Assembly: GCA_944389935.1 (NCBI GenBank)
Contig: CALXOE010000008.1
Span: forward strand, 1-64,000
DNA length: 64,000 nucleotides
Reading direction: 5' to 3'
Origin: an uncultured Victivallis sp.
GTDB lineage: Bacteria; Verrucomicrobiota; Lentisphaeria; Victivallales; Victivallaceae
Shown here: positions 42,377-51,784 of the stretch, piece after piece
Numbering within the stretch: position 1 is the stretch's first letter
How the letters are laid out: each line of letters opens with the position of its first letter
Notes under the pieces: model-generated
Told to the model about the DNA's origin: nothing
What the model saw: the letters and a program-made list of their open reading frames with translations, nothing else
Database searches by the model: none
Position numbers and translations under genes: made by a program

Positions 42377-43150
42377 ATGAAAGATCTCATTATCGCCGGA
42401 AAAAAATTCAACAGCCGTTTTTTTCTCGGCACCGGCAAATTCGCGTCCAAACAGCAGCTTGCGGCCGCGCTTGAGGCTTCCGGCACGGAGCTGGTCACGA
42501 CCGCGTTGACCCGCGTCGACCTCGCCGCGCCCGGTACGGACGACATCTTAAGCGCGATCGACCGCTCGAAAGTCGAGATCATGCTGAACACCTCCGGCGC
42601 ACGCAACGCCGAGGAGGCGGTCCGCATCGCGAAACTCGGCAAGGCGGCCGGTTACAACTGGATCAAACTCGAAGTCCATCCCGATGCGCACTATCTGCTG
42701 CCCGATCCGGTCGAGACGTTGAAAGCCGCCGAGCAGATCGTCGGCATGGGGCTGGTTGTGCTGCCCTACATCAACGCCGATCCGGTGCTTGCGCGGCGGC
42801 TCGAGGAGTGCGGCACGGCGGCGGTGATGCCGCTCGGCGCGCCGATCGGATCGAACCAGGGATTGCGCACGCAGTCGATGCTCGAGATCATCATCGAACA
42901 ATCGAACATTCCGGTCGTGGTTGATGCAGGCATCGGGCTGCCGTCCCACGCGGCCGCCGCGATTGAGCTCGGAGCGGACGCGGTGCTCATCAACACTGCG
43001 GTCGCCGCCGCGGACGATCCGGCGAAGATGGCTGAAGCGTTCAAACTCGCGATCCGCGCGGCCGAACTCGGCGTTCTGGCCGGTCCTCCGGCGCCGCATT
43101 CGGGTGCATCCGCGACGAGTCCGCAGGACACGTTCGACATTTTCCGGTGA
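42377..43150 (+). CDS. thiG: Thiazole synthase ThiG
   Basis: 257 residues with a TIM-barrel pattern. [18 protein letters not shown] starts it and [17 protein letters not shown] contains the Schiff-base Lys. [11 protein letters not shown] and [20 protein letters not shown] complete the phosphate-binding part. It builds the thiazole ring from deoxyxylulose phosphate, dehydroglycine and ThiS sulfur. It lies 16 nt upstream of thiH. Confidence 0.97.
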   Translation: MKDLIIAGKKFNSRFFLGTGKFASKQQLAAALEASGTELVTTALTRVDLAAPGTDDILSAIDRSKVEIMLNTSGARNAEEAVRIAKLGKAAGYNWIKLEVHPDAHYLLPDPVETLKAAEQIVGMGLVVLPYINADPVLARRLEECGTAAVMPLGAPIGSNQGLRTQSMLEIIIEQSNIPVVVDAGIGLPSHAAAAIELGADAVLINTAVAAADDPAKMAEAFKLAIRAAELGVLAGPPAPHSGASATSPQDTFDIFR

Positions 43151-43166
43151 GAGGGGGGAGCGAATC

Positions 43167-44264
43167 ATGTTTCCTGAACTCCGCTTTTCCGAATCCGAAA
43201 TCCGCCGCATGATCGACTCCGCCACGCCGGAGGCGGTTCTGAATTCGCTTGCGAAAGAGAAACGCAATTACTTCGATCTGCTCAATCTGATCTCGCCCGC
43301 GGCGATGGAGTGTCTGCCGCAGATGCGCGAAGTGTCGCGCAAATGCCGGTTGCGCTACTACGGCAAGACGGTCACGATCTATGCGCCGCTCTACATCTCG
43401 AACAGCTGTGTGAACGGTTGCAAATACTGCGACTTCAACATCCGGCACAAGTACGAACGCAAGAGCCTGACGCTCGATGAGATCCGGCAGGAGGCGGATG
43501 CGATTCTCGCGATGGGGATCGATTCGCTGCTGATCGTGGCGGGGGAGGATCCCGTCCGCATGAGCGTCGACTATCTCTGCGAAGTCGGACGGATGCTCAA
43601 GGAGAAGTTCTCTTATCTGAGTCTTGAGATCGCGCCGCAGGAGGAGGAGGGGTATCGCCGCCTCTTTGAAGCGGGCTACGAGGGGCTGACGCTCTTCCAG
43701 GAGACTTACAATCAGGAGCTCTACAAGGAGTTGCATCCGGTCGGGCCGAAACGGGTCTACGATTTCCGGGTCTGGAGTCAGCTGCGGGCGGGCCGGGCCG
43801 GAATGCGCAATCTCGGCATGGCGTTTCTGCTCGGGCTCGACGAGTGGCGCATGGAGGCCGCGAGCCTCGCGGCGCACGCGATCTATCTGCAGAAACACTG
43901 CTTTGAGAGCAAAGTGCAGTTCGCTTTCCCGCGCATCACGGCGACCGAGGGGGGATTCCAGCCCGCGCATCCGGTCGACGATGCGGATCTCGAACTGATG
44001 ATGCTCGCGTTCCGGATCGTGTTTCCGGAGTGCGGCATGACGATTTCGACGCGCGAGAATCCGGAGTTCCGCGACCGCATGGTCCAGCTCTGCGCAGACA
44101 ATATGAGCGCGGGTTCCCGCGTGACGCCGGGCGGCTATGCGGTACTCGCGGACGAGGTCGGGCAGTTCACGCTGAACGACTCGCGCAGCGTCGAAGAGGT
44201 CGAAGCGGCGATCCGGCGGAACGGCCAGGAGGTTGTCCGCAAATACTGGGATCGCGCGCTGTAA
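43167..44264 (+). CDS. thiH: 2-iminoacetate synthase (tyrosine lyase) ThiH
   Basis: 365 residues, a radical SAM enzyme with the iron-sulfur motif CVNGCKYCDFN near residue 83. IAPQEEEGYRRLFEAGYEGL and FPRITATEGGFQPAHPVDD are ThiH blocks. It makes dehydroglycine from tyrosine without oxygen, the alternative to the oxygen-using ThiO, and so fits an anaerobe. GGGGGGAG precedes the ATG at 43167. Last gene of thiSFGH; it converges on the TPR-like gene with a 4-bp gap. Confidence 0.96.
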   Translation: MFPELRFSESEIRRMIDSATPEAVLNSLAKEKRNYFDLLNLISPAAMECLPQMREVSRKCRLRYYGKTVTIYAPLYISNSCVNGCKYCDFNIRHKYERKSLTLDEIRQEADAILAMGIDSLLIVAGEDPVRMSVDYLCEVGRMLKEKFSYLSLEIAPQEEEGYRRLFEAGYEGLTLFQETYNQELYKELHPVGPKRVYDFRVWSQLRAGRAGMRNLGMAFLLGLDEWRMEAASLAAHAIYLQKHCFESKVQFAFPRITATEGGFQPAHPVDDADLELMMLAFRIVFPECGMTISTRENPEFRDRMVQLCADNMSAGSRVTPGGYAVLADEVGQFTLNDSRSVEEVEAAIRRNGQEVVRKYWDRAL

Positions 44265-44268
44265 GCGA

Positions 44269-44967
44269 TCATTGCGCCGGAGTGGAGGGGGTCGGAGGTT
44301 TCCAGCACTCCTCCGCCGGCGTGCAGCCGTTCTTCATGGCCCGGATCGCCTCGAGCATGTTGACCAGCAGCTTGCGGTCGTGGCGGGAGTAACCGGTTCC
44401 GAGCCGTTTGAGTTCCGCCTCGATCTGCCGCTCGGCCTGGTCGAAGAGCCCGAGTTCTCGCGAAAGTTCCGCATACCGCAGCACGAGCTGAGCATTGACC
44501 GGGGAGCGTCTCCGTTCCGGGCGGACGAGATACTTTTCGGCGGTGCGTAGCGCTTCATCCGGCAGGCCGAGATGGTTGCGGAAGAGGTCGAACCGGATCA
44601 GCCAGAGCTGTGGATATTCCGGCGACTCCTCGAGCATTTGATCGACCCGGTTGAGTGCGGCGAGATATTTCTGCTGCTTGATAAGTGCGTTGACCGGTCC
44701 CATGAGCGGGGCCGGTTTTTCCCGCCACCGTTTCGGTGCGAGCAGAAAATCGACAAAGCCGTCCGCGAATTGCGGCAGGTAGAGCCGGACGAACAGCGCC
44801 CCCGTGACGAATCCGCACGGCATGGTTGCAATCATGAACATGATGACGCCGGGGGAGTTGCCGTTTTTTGCGCTGATGCCGGCCATGGCGACACAGCCGA
44901 TGGTCAGGCAGCACAGGAACAGAAAAACCACTCCTCCGAGAATTTTCGCAAGACGTTCATGCCACAT
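44269..44967 (-). CDS. Membrane protein with a TPR-like soluble domain
   Basis: 232 residues. Two transmembrane helices near 10-30 and 41-63 are followed by a cytoplasmic helical-repeat part from about 90. The repeats read LIKQQKYLAALNRVDQMLEE and LPDEALRTAEKYLV, a tetratricopeptide-like pattern, ending in a Pro-rich tail (WKPPTPSTPAQ). It is likely a scaffolding or assembly protein, but no partner is evident. It is transcribed away from aspS. Confidence 0.65.
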   Translation of the reverse strand: MWHERLAKILGGVVFLFLCCLTIGCVAMAGISAKNGNSPGVIMFMIATMPCGFVTGALFVRLYLPQFADGFVDFLLAPKRWREKPAPLMGPVNALIKQQKYLAALNRVDQMLEESPEYPQLWLIRFDLFRNHLGLPDEALRTAEKYLVRPERRRSPVNAQLVLRYAELSRELGLFDQAERQIEAELKRLGTGYSRHDRKLLVNMLEAIRAMKNGCTPAEECWKPPTPSTPAQ

Positions 44968-45005
44968 ATGCCGGAAATCCCGCTTTTAAATTGCCAAAAC
45001 CGTGC

Positions 45006-45011
45006 TATATT
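45006..45011 (+). promoter_or_regulatory. Probable extended -10 element for aspS
   Basis: TGC-TATATT, as in the thi promoter, about 57 nt before aspS. No good -35 hexamer is visible. Confidence 0.4.
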
Positions 45012-45067
45012 AGTTTACAATAGTATAGATACACCCATAAATCAAATGATGCAAGGAATTTTTTGAG

Positions 45068-46873
45068 ATGAGCATCTATCGCACCCACACCTGCGGAGAG
45101 CTCCGCAAATCCGAGGTCGGCAAGAGTGTCCGCCTCTCCGGCTGGATTCACAGTGTCCGCGACCACGGCGGCGTGATCTTCATCGATTTGCGCGACCACT
45201 ACGGGATCACCCAGGTGGTGATCGATCCGGAATGCGCGTTCTATCAGTCGCTCGATCGCTGGCGCGTCGAGACGGTCGTGCGGTTTGACGGCAAAGTCGT
45301 CGCCCGTTCGGCCGAGACGGTCAATCCGAAGCTCGCGACCGGTGAAATCGAAGTGCAGGCGACCGACATGGAGATCCTCGGGGAGGCCGAGGTCCTGCCG
45401 TTCCTCGTTGCGAAAGACGACCAGGCGCCCGAGGCGCTGCGTCTCAAGTACCGTTTTCTCGATCTGCGGCGCGAGGAGCTGCACCGGAACATCATCCTGC
45501 GCAGCCAGGTCATCGCGGAGATCCGCCGCTACATGACTGCACTGGGATTCAACGAGTTCCAGACGCCGATCCTGACCGCGAGCAGTCCGGAGGGCGCGCG
45601 CGACTATCTCGTGCCGTCGCGTCTGCATCCGGGGAAATTCTACGCGCTGCCGCAGGCGCCGCAGCAGTTCAAACAGCTGTTGATGGTGGCGGGGTTCGAC
45701 CGCTACTTCCAGATTGCGCCGTGCTTCCGCGATGAAGATGCGCGGGCGGACCGCAGCCCCGGCGAATTCTACCAGCTCGACGTGGAGATGAGTTTCGTCG
45801 AGCAGGACGATATCTTTGCGGTGATCGAAGGTCTGCTCGAGGATGTGTTCAGCAAGTTCAGCACGAAAGAGTTCTCGAAACCGCCGTTCGTGCGGCTGCC
45901 GTATCTCGAGGCGATGGACCGCTTCGGCTCCGACAAGCCGGATTTGCGCAACCCGCTTGAGATGATCGACGTGACCGAACATTTCCGCGGCTGCGGCTTC
46001 CAGGCGTTCGCCGGAACTGTCGAAAAGGGCGGCGTCGTCCGCGCGATCAAGGCGCCGAAAGTCGCCGGAAAACCGCGTAAGTTCTTCGACGACCTCATCA
46101 AGTTCGCGCAGGAGAACGGCGCAAAGGGCATGGCTTATATCATCTGGACGGAAGAGGGCGAAAAGAGCCCGATCGTGAAGTTCCTGACTCCGGAGATCGT
46201 TGCCGCACTCAAAGAGACCGGCAAGGTGGAACCCGGCGATGCGCTCTTCTTCCTCGCGGACAAGAAGAAAGTTGTGCAGAAGATCGGCGGAGCGGTCATT
46301 CCGGAACTCGGGCGTCAGCTCGGTCTCATCAATCCGAATGAGTTCAAATTCTGCTGGATCATCGACTTCCCGATGTTCGAGGAGGACGAGGAAACGGGTC
46401 AGATCATCTTCTCGCACAACCCGTTCTCGATGCCGCAGGGCGGCATGGAAGCGCTGCAGAACAGGAATCCGCTTGAGATTCTCGCGTATCAGTACGACAT
46501 CGTCTGCAACGGGATCGAACTTTCGTCGGGCGCGATCCGGAATCACCGTCCGGACATCATGTACAAGGCGTTCGAGATCGCCGGGTACGATCGCAGCGTA
46601 GTCGATGAGAAGTTCGGCGGGATGATTCATGCGTTCAAACTCGGTGCGCCTCCGCACGGCGGCATCGCCCCGGGTGTCGACCGCATGGTCATGCTGCTGA
46701 CCGATTCGCCGAATATCCGCGAGGTCATTGCATTCCCGTTCAACCAGCAGGCGCAGGATCTGATGATGAATGCCCCTGCGGAAGTTTCCATCAAACAGCT
46801 GCGTGAACTTCATATCGAGGTCAAGTTGCCGAAACGGCAGGAGAAGCCTGCCGCCGAAGCATCGCAGGGGTGA
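45068..46873 (+). CDS. aspS: Aspartyl-tRNA synthetase
   Basis: 601 residues, bacterial type. The N-terminal anticodon-binding OB domain ([20 protein letters not shown]) is followed by class II motif 2 ([20 protein letters not shown]) and a GAD insert. Motif 3 is in [20 protein letters not shown]. The RSPGEF version of motif 2 is found in alphaproteobacteria-like and PVC synthetases. Heads a rightward block; the next gene begins 4 nt after its stop. Confidence 0.97.
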   Translation: MSIYRTHTCGELRKSEVGKSVRLSGWIHSVRDHGGVIFIDLRDHYGITQVVIDPECAFYQSLDRWRVETVVRFDGKVVARSAETVNPKLATGEIEVQATDMEILGEAEVLPFLVAKDDQAPEALRLKYRFLDLRREELHRNIILRSQVIAEIRRYMTALGFNEFQTPILTASSPEGARDYLVPSRLHPGKFYALPQAPQQFKQLLMVAGFDRYFQIAPCFRDEDARADRSPGEFYQLDVEMSFVEQDDIFAVIEGLLEDVFSKFSTKEFSKPPFVRLPYLEAMDRFGSDKPDLRNPLEMIDVTEHFRGCGFQAFAGTVEKGGVVRAIKAPKVAGKPRKFFDDLIKFAQENGAKGMAYIIWTEEGEKSPIVKFLTPEIVAALKETGKVEPGDALFFLADKKKVVQKIGGAVIPELGRQLGLINPNEFKFCWIIDFPMFEEDEETGQIIFSHNPFSMPQGGMEALQNRNPLEILAYQYDIVCNGIELSSGAIRNHRPDIMYKAFEIAGYDRSVVDEKFGGMIHAFKLGAPPHGGIAPGVDRMVMLLTDSPNIREVIAFPFNQQAQDLMMNAPAEVSIKQLRELHIEVKLPKRQEKPAAEASQG

Positions 46874-46876
46874 TGC

Positions 46877-47881
46877 ATGGGAAGCGTTCGATTCCGGCTT
46901 GGAGCGTTTCTGCTCGTGTTTGCGGCGTCTGCCGCATTCGCGGGCGGAGATCTGCTGAAATGGATTCCGGCCGGAACCGAATATGTGGTCGGGGTCGATG
47001 CGGACTCTTTGCGCTCGCTCTCCTGTTTCCGGGAGTTGACGGAGAACGGGTCGGAAGCGGGGGAGGTTCTGGCGGAGTTTGAGCGCAATTACAATCTGCG
47101 TTTTTCCGACTGCGCGGATCTTCTGCTTGTCGGTGGCGGCTCGCATTTGCGCGGGCTGCTGGCGCAGTGCAAAGTTCCGGAATCGGAACTGGCGCGGCGA
47201 CTGCGGAATTTCGGCAGCCGTTTCTCTCTGGAAGGGGAGGCCGGCCGCCGACTTTACTGTGTCCGGGCGGAGAATCCCGGGGGCGGAAATCCGGTGACCG
47301 TCGGGGCTGCCTATCTGGCTCCGGATGTGGTGCTTGCAACGGAACGGAAATACGTTGCGCCTTTTTTTGCCGCACTCACTGTTCCGGCGGAGAGACGGGG
47401 GAGCCGCATTGCCGGTCCGGCGGGAGAACCGCTTGCCTGGTGTTCCATCGATCTGAAATCGATTCTCTCGCGGGGGAGGAAAAAGACTCCGGGAGATCTC
47501 GGCGGAGCTCTGTTCAAAGGGGTGAATCTCATTTACGCGGAGTGGAATACGATCGGTGACGGTGAGTTCTGGCGGCTCGATGCGATTGCGCGATGTGACG
47601 ACGGGAAAAGTGCGCAGCGGTTCGCTTTTGCCGTGCCGACCTGGTTGCAGCTCGGGGGCTCTCTGCTGTTTTCCGACGATCCCGTGCTCGGCAGGGAGTT
47701 TCTGAAGCGGGTGAGGGTTATGCCGGACGGGGATCGGGTGATTCTGGAACTGGAGATTCCGCGTCCGATGGCGGAGCGTCTGATCCGTTATTTCGGGGAG
47801 CAGGCGAAGAAACGGATCATTCCGCCGGATCCGGTTCCGCAGGATATCCGGAGGCCGCGTCTGGAGGGTGTGCGCGATTGA
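46877..47881 (+). CDS. Secreted protein of unknown function
   Basis: 334 residues. The signal peptide is visible (RLGAFLLVFAASAAFAGG, cleavage after AFA). The mature part opens LLKWIPAGTEYVVGVDADSL and later has an internal similar phase (GEPLAWCSIDLKSIL). This recalls two-lobed PVC-group proteins that begin with pro-rich gated strands (DUF-type), but I assign no family. The TTG start of the following lytic transglycosylase overlaps its stop by four bases. Confidence 0.7.
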   Translation: MGSVRFRLGAFLLVFAASAAFAGGDLLKWIPAGTEYVVGVDADSLRSLSCFRELTENGSEAGEVLAEFERNYNLRFSDCADLLLVGGGSHLRGLLAQCKVPESELARRLRNFGSRFSLEGEAGRRLYCVRAENPGGGNPVTVGAAYLAPDVVLATERKYVAPFFAALTVPAERRGSRIAGPAGEPLAWCSIDLKSILSRGRKKTPGDLGGALFKGVNLIYAEWNTIGDGEFWRLDAIARCDDGKSAQRFAFAVPTWLQLGGSLLFSDDPVLGREFLKRVRVMPDGDRVILELEIPRPMAERLIRYFGEQAKKRIIPPDPVPQDIRRPRLEGVRD

Positions 47882-48462
47882 ACCGACGCCGTGTGAAATT
47901 GGTTCTCCGGTGGTCCGGAGTGGTGGTGCTGATTCTGATACTGGCGACGTTCTGGTTTCGTGAAGAGCTGCGGGATTTTGCGGTCGACGATACCCGGTAT
48001 GCGGATGAGATCCGGGTCGCGGCGAATCGGAACGGGCTCGATCCGCAATTCGTCCGGGCGGTGGTTTTTCAGGAGAGTCGTTTCGATCCGTTCGCGCGCG
48101 GGCGGGCCGGAGAGGTCGGATTGATGCAGGTGCTTCCCTCGGGCGCGGCAGCGGAATGGGAACGAGTGACGGGACGGAAGAAGCCCGGTACGAATGCTCT
48201 GTACGATCCGGCGGTGAATCTTGAGATCGGCTGCTGGTATCTCGCGCGCGGAATGCGGAAATATGCCGCTTACACGAATGTGCACGAACTGGCACTCGCA
48301 CGTTACAATGCGGGGGAGAGCCGTTCGGAGAAGTGGAAACCGGAACGGAAAGACGGCGATGTGATCGGCCGGATCACGATTCCGAGTACGAAAGAATATG
48401 TCGCGAAGATCATGAGCCGTTACCGGGCGTACCGGGAAGCGGAGAAGAGCCGGGGACGCTGA
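47878..48462 (+). CDS. Membrane-anchored lytic transglycosylase (SLT domain)
   Basis: 194 residues. A single N-terminal helix (VVVLILILATFWF) anchors an SLT domain. The catalytic Glu lies in AVVFQESRFDPFARG near residue 65, followed by GEVGLMQVLPSGAA and ALARYNAGES, the family signatures. It cleaves the glycan strand of peptidoglycan. Translation starts at TTG, coupled by a TTGA overlap to the upstream gene. The next gene begins 41 nt later. Confidence 0.88.
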   Translation: MNRRRVKLVLRWSGVVVLILILATFWFREELRDFAVDDTRYADEIRVAANRNGLDPQFVRAVVFQESRFDPFARGRAGEVGLMQVLPSGAAAEWERVTGRKKPGTNALYDPAVNLEIGCWYLARGMRKYAAYTNVHELALARYNAGESRSEKWKPERKDGDVIGRITIPSTKEYVAKIMSRYRAYREAEKSRGR

Positions 48463-48503
48463 AGAGAGCGTTCCGCAGCCGGCAACCGGGAGATGAGGAG
48501 AAA

Positions 48504-49238
48504 ATGAGTGTGAAAACATGGATGTTGCTGGGAACGGCGCTCGGAGTCGCTGCGCTGTCCTCTGCGGCGGAGCCGCCGGCGGTATCCGACGATGCGAAGC
48601 CCTCGCCGGATGCGGCCTGGTGTACGCAGTTTGATGATCCGGCGAAGCTTGAGAGTGACTGGAGATTTGACGGCAGTCGGTTTCTGGTTCCCCGGACCCG
48701 ATTTACCGTGGCGTCGGAGCCGACCGCGTCGGACGGGAAGATCATGGCGGTGGACGCCGGGAAATCGACCGGTGTAATGCTCGCGGCGCCGTCGAAAGTC
48801 GATTTGACGAAGACTCCGGTCATGCGCTGGCGCTGGCGGGTGGTCAAGCCGATCGAACTGAAACCCGGGGAAGAAGAGCCGGACGATCAGGCCGTGGTGC
48901 TCTATTTCGGTGACGGTACGCTGCTGAAGCAGCGCTGTGTCGGTTACCGTTGGGAGGTGAATACTCCGGTCGGCCACAGCGGGCTCAGAAAATACGCCGC
49001 GGGGATGATGACCGTCAGCCACAAGACGCTGCGCAATCGGACCACGCCGCCCGGCGTCTGGGTGACGGAGGAACGCAATGTGGTTGAGGATTATCGCAAG
49101 GCTTACGGCAAAATGCCGGATCCCTATTTTATCATAAGCGTCGGGGCGAACAGTCAGTATTCCGGTTCGAACAGCCGCGCCGAGATCGATTTCATCGAAT
49201 TCATCCCGGAACGCGGAAAGGAAAAAGCGGCGGAATAG
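48504..49238 (+). CDS. Secreted DUF3047-like protein
   Basis: 244 residues with a signal peptide (MLLGTALGVAALSSA). The core phrases TPVMRWRWRVVKPIEL, DDQAVVLYFGDG and WVTEERNVVEDYRKAYG, then a final SRAEIDFIEF, fit DUF3047, a beta-rich periplasmic family of unknown role. GAGGAG precedes the ATG at 48504. The position between slt and tatA suggests an envelope function only. Confidence 0.75.
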   Translation: MSVKTWMLLGTALGVAALSSAAEPPAVSDDAKPSPDAAWCTQFDDPAKLESDWRFDGSRFLVPRTRFTVASEPTASDGKIMAVDAGKSTGVMLAAPSKVDLTKTPVMRWRWRVVKPIELKPGEEEPDDQAVVLYFGDGTLLKQRCVGYRWEVNTPVGHSGLRKYAAGMMTVSHKTLRNRTTPPGVWVTEERNVVEDYRKAYGKMPDPYFIISVGANSQYSGSNSRAEIDFIEFIPERGKEKAAE

Positions 49239-49317
49239 AAGATCCCGGCGGGCAGCCGGGCGTCATCGACGTCATGACAGGGACAGATTAAGGAAGAGAA
49301 AAAGGAGGAGACCGGGC

Positions 49318-49542
49318 ATGGGAAACATCGGCTGGATGGAACTGATCGTGATTTTCTGCGTGGTGCTGCTCTTCTTCGGGGCAAGACGGATTCCCGAGGT
49401 GGCGCGCGCATTGGGGAAAGCCTCGCGTGAATTCAAAAACGCCCGCGACTCGGTGGTCAGCGAAGTGAAAGAGAATTTCACGGAGGAGGATCCGCAGAAA
49501 GCCGCGAAACAGCTTCCCCGTTACGATAAGAAAGACGAATGA
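49318..49542 (+). CDS. tatA: Twin-arginine translocase subunit TatA
   Basis: 74 residues: one membrane helix (ELIVIFCVVLLFFGARRIPE), then an amphipathic helix (VARALGKASREFKNA) and a charged tail, the TatA layout with the conserved FG before the hinge. TatA forms the pore for folded, RR-signal proteins. Its stop overlaps tatC by four bases. No separate tatB is present. Confidence 0.93.
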   Translation: MGNIGWMELIVIFCVVLLFFGARRIPEVARALGKASREFKNARDSVVSEVKENFTEEDPQKAAKQLPRYDKKDE

Positions 49543-50474
49543 ACATCGGCGGAACGGATTCGAGTTTTCTCGATCACCTCGAGGCGCTGCGGCGGGCATT
49601 GTGGCGCAGCGTCGCGGCGATAGCGGTGTTTCTGATTCCCGGGGTGTTTGCGGCGATGCCGGCGCTGGAGTGGCTGGTGCGGTACAGCTGCCCCGCTGAG
49701 ATCAAACTCAATTATTTCACGCCGATGGAGCCGCTGCTGGTGCAGTTGAAGCTCGGGCTGATTCTGGCGGTGATCGCGGCGATGCCGGTCATTTTGTATC
49801 AGCTTGCGGGTTTTGTGGCTCCGGGGCTGTATGAGCATGAGCGTCGCGCGTGCCGACGGGTTATCTGGGCGGCGCTCGGGCTGTTTCTGGCGGGGGCGTC
49901 GCTCGGTCTGTTTCTGGTGACGCCGCTCATGATGCGTTTTTCGGCGCAGTTTGCGTCGGAGGCGCTCTCTCCGGTGATCGGGATCGGGGGCTTTGTGAAT
50001 CTCGTCGGATTGCTCACGCTGAGTTTCGGGATCATGTTTCAGCTTCCGGTGGTGATGGTGTTTCTGGTGCGTTTCGGCGTAGTGGAGCTTGCGACGCTGC
50101 GGCGCAGCCGCCCGATCGCGGTGACGATCATCTTCATTCTGGCGGCGATTCTGACGCCGCCGGATATTGTGAGTCAGCTTCTGCTCGGGGTTCCGACCTG
50201 GCTGCTGTTCGAGATTGCGCTGCTCATTGCGGGTCGTGGAGAAAAGCGGAAGTCCTCCGGGAAGAGGTCAGAGGAGGGCGCGGAGGAGGAAGAAGCCTGC
50301 CCGGAAACGTCGGACGAAGAGGAGATGCACGAGCCGGAACCATACGCCGGGCGTCCGGAAGAAAACACGATGGATGCTGTTTATCGCGATTCGTATCGGA
50401 AAAAACGGCGAAAAAACCGCCATTTCGGAGTGATAAGCGGTCATTATCGTGGAAAAAGGGGGGCGAAAAAGTGA
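49539..50474 (+). CDS. tatC: Twin-arginine translocase subunit TatC with a long charged tail
   Basis: 311 residues. The first ~230 have six hydrophobic segments and the TatC pattern: DHLEALRRALWRS at the start, then PVILYQLAGFVAPGLYEHER, and TPPDIVSQLLLGVPTWLLFE at the end of the core. It recognises RR signal peptides. After residue ~235 a hydrophilic extension of about 75 residues follows, first acidic (EEGAEEEEACPETSDEEEMH) and then very basic. Most TatC proteins end soon after the last helix. The GTG start of the next gene overlaps its stop. Confidence 0.93.
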   Translation: MNIGGTDSSFLDHLEALRRALWRSVAAIAVFLIPGVFAAMPALEWLVRYSCPAEIKLNYFTPMEPLLVQLKLGLILAVIAAMPVILYQLAGFVAPGLYEHERRACRRVIWAALGLFLAGASLGLFLVTPLMMRFSAQFASEALSPVIGIGGFVNLVGLLTLSFGIMFQLPVVMVFLVRFGVVELATLRRSRPIAVTIIFILAAILTPPDIVSQLLLGVPTWLLFEIALLIAGRGEKRKSSGKRSEEGAEEEEACPETSDEEEMHEPEPYAGRPEENTMDAVYRDSYRKKRRKNRHFGVISGHYRGKRGAKK

Positions 50475-51355
50475 AAAAAAAGAGAAAATCTCGCTTTTTT
50501 AACGATTTACGCTTGCGAAAATGTATTTTCGGGTTTATGTTAATTACTCTTGTGGTGTGCAGTGTTGAGAAGACCTGTGCCGACGAGACGGTCTCCGGGG
50601 GTGGAGCTTCAGGGGCAGTGGTGACGATCCGGCCGAACGATGCTGAACGGCTGCGTGAGTTGAACCGGCTGCGGGAAGAGGCGATGCTGAACGCGGAGAA
50701 GATGAAAAGGCTTGAGTTAGAGCTGGAGGCTTCAAAAGAAGCTGCGGCGAAACTGGAAGCCGAGTTGATTGAGTTGAGGACAAAACTACAAGCGGAAAAC
50801 GAGAGAAGTCGTCAGCTGCAGCTGTGGCTCGCAGGTGTCCGGGCAGAGGGGACAGTGCGAAAAGCCGGCGAGCGGGAAGAACAGATGCTGCAGGCGATCG
50901 GGAAGCTCTCGGAAGACGGAGTCGGGCTCGCCCTCGAGGCCGTTGATTTCTGCGACCAGGTGCAAACTCTTCTGCAGGAGCTGCCGATCGGGAAGGTGAG
51001 GCAGGCGGAATACCGGCTGAGGCTGGACGGTCTTGCGAGGAGGGCGCGCCGGTTCATTGCGATGGCGGATGGGCCTGCTGAGCCGCGAACGGGGATGGAT
51101 GCGCTGCGAACGTGTCGGATCCTGGCGGTGGATCGGGATCTGCGTATCGCGATACTGTCCGTGGGGTCGGTCAAGGGGGCGTTTGCCGGAATGATCTACC
51201 ACGTCGGGAAAGACCGGGAGGAGCAGCTCAAGGTGGTCAGTGTGCGGCCATCCGTCGCAGCGGCTGTTCTGATTCGGGGCAGTATCGAAAAGTTGTCTCC
51301 TGGGATGGAGGCTGCGGCGGGAGAAGAGAGGGCTGTGGAAGAATCGGGAAGGTGA
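50471..51355 (+). CDS. Secreted coiled-coil protein of unknown function
   Basis: 294 residues if translation begins at the GTG at 50471, which overlaps the tatC stop (GTGA) and has a run of six G upstream. That start yields a full signal peptide: basic N-terminus, then FGFMLITLVVC and a cut near TCADE. An ATG 22 codons later would remove it. A coiled coil rich in Glu/Leu/Lys spans about residues 55-118 (LREEAMLNAEKMKRLELELE), followed by a globular C-terminal half (DRDLRIAILSVGSVKGAFAG). I know no family. It sits between tatC and the ribosomal operon. Confidence 0.7.
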   Translation: MKKKRKSRFFNDLRLRKCIFGFMLITLVVCSVEKTCADETVSGGGASGAVVTIRPNDAERLRELNRLREEAMLNAEKMKRLELELEASKEAAAKLEAELIELRTKLQAENERSRQLQLWLAGVRAEGTVRKAGEREEQMLQAIGKLSEDGVGLALEAVDFCDQVQTLLQELPIGKVRQAEYRLRLDGLARRARRFIAMADGPAEPRTGMDALRTCRILAVDRDLRIAILSVGSVKGAFAGMIYHVGKDREEQLKVVSVRPSVAAAVLIRGSIEKLSPGMEAAAGEERAVEESGR

Positions 51356-51383
51356 CTTCCGGGCCCTGAAATTAGGAAAAATA

Positions 51384-51413
51384 TGGAACGAACGGCGTAG
51401 AGCGGTCCGTTCC
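51384..51413 (+). promoter_or_regulatory. Hairpin in the rplV leader
   Basis: GGAACG and CGTTCC pair, with two more pairs after a mismatch, 20 nt before rplV. There is no T-run. It could be an r-protein autoregulatory site; this is a guess from position. Confidence 0.3.
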
Positions 51414-51433
51414 GGAAACTCGAGAACCAGATT

Positions 51434-51766
51434 ATGGAAGTAAGAGCTTTGACAAGGAATGTGCGGATCAGTCCGGAGAAGGCGCGGCACGTGTCCCGCC
51501 TGATCCAGGGGAAGTCCGCAGTCGAGGCGCTGGCGATCGTCGATCTGAGCCCGCGCAAGGCGGCCGGGCTGCTGGGAGACACGCTGCGCTCCGCCGTGGC
51601 CAATGCTGAGAACAACCTTGATGTGAACCGGAAAGAGCTGACCGTGAAAGCGGCGCTGGTCTCTCCGGGGCCGATCATCAAGCGTTTTCGTGCGAAAGCG
51701 CGGGGATCGGCGGGCCGGATCCGCAAGCGGACCAGCCATCTGGAAATTATTTTGACGGATAACTAG
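51434..51766 (+). CDS. rplV: Ribosomal protein L22
   Basis: 110 residues. MEVRALTRNVRISPEKARHV, VEALAIVDLSPRKAAGLL and the beta-hairpin PIIKRFRAKARGSAGRIRKR identify L22, which binds 23S rRNA and lines the exit tunnel. It is the first ribosomal gene here. The usual preceding S10-operon genes (rpsJ to rpsS) are absent, replaced by the tatC/coiled-coil genes. Confidence 0.96.
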   Translation: MEVRALTRNVRISPEKARHVSRLIQGKSAVEALAIVDLSPRKAAGLLGDTLRSAVANAENNLDVNRKELTVKAALVSPGPIIKRFRAKARGSAGRIRKRTSHLEIILTDN

Positions 51767-51784
51767 AGGATAGGGGATTGAATC

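Noticed and set aside
45005..48301. 1098-codon open frame on the minus strand opposite aspS and the following genes
   Set aside because: It is antisense to several well recognised genes. GC-rich third positions keep the complementary frame open; the sequence has no domain and is Arg/His-rich.
49243..49262. Hairpin after the DUF3047-like gene as a terminator
   Set aside because: The CCCGGC/GCCGGG stem has no T-run, and tatA follows closely in the same direction.
49850..50470. Upstream in-frame extension of the coiled-coil gene through tatC
   Set aside because: It would overlap most of tatC and reads as low-quality Gly/Arg sequence; the GTG at 50471 gives a proper signal peptide.
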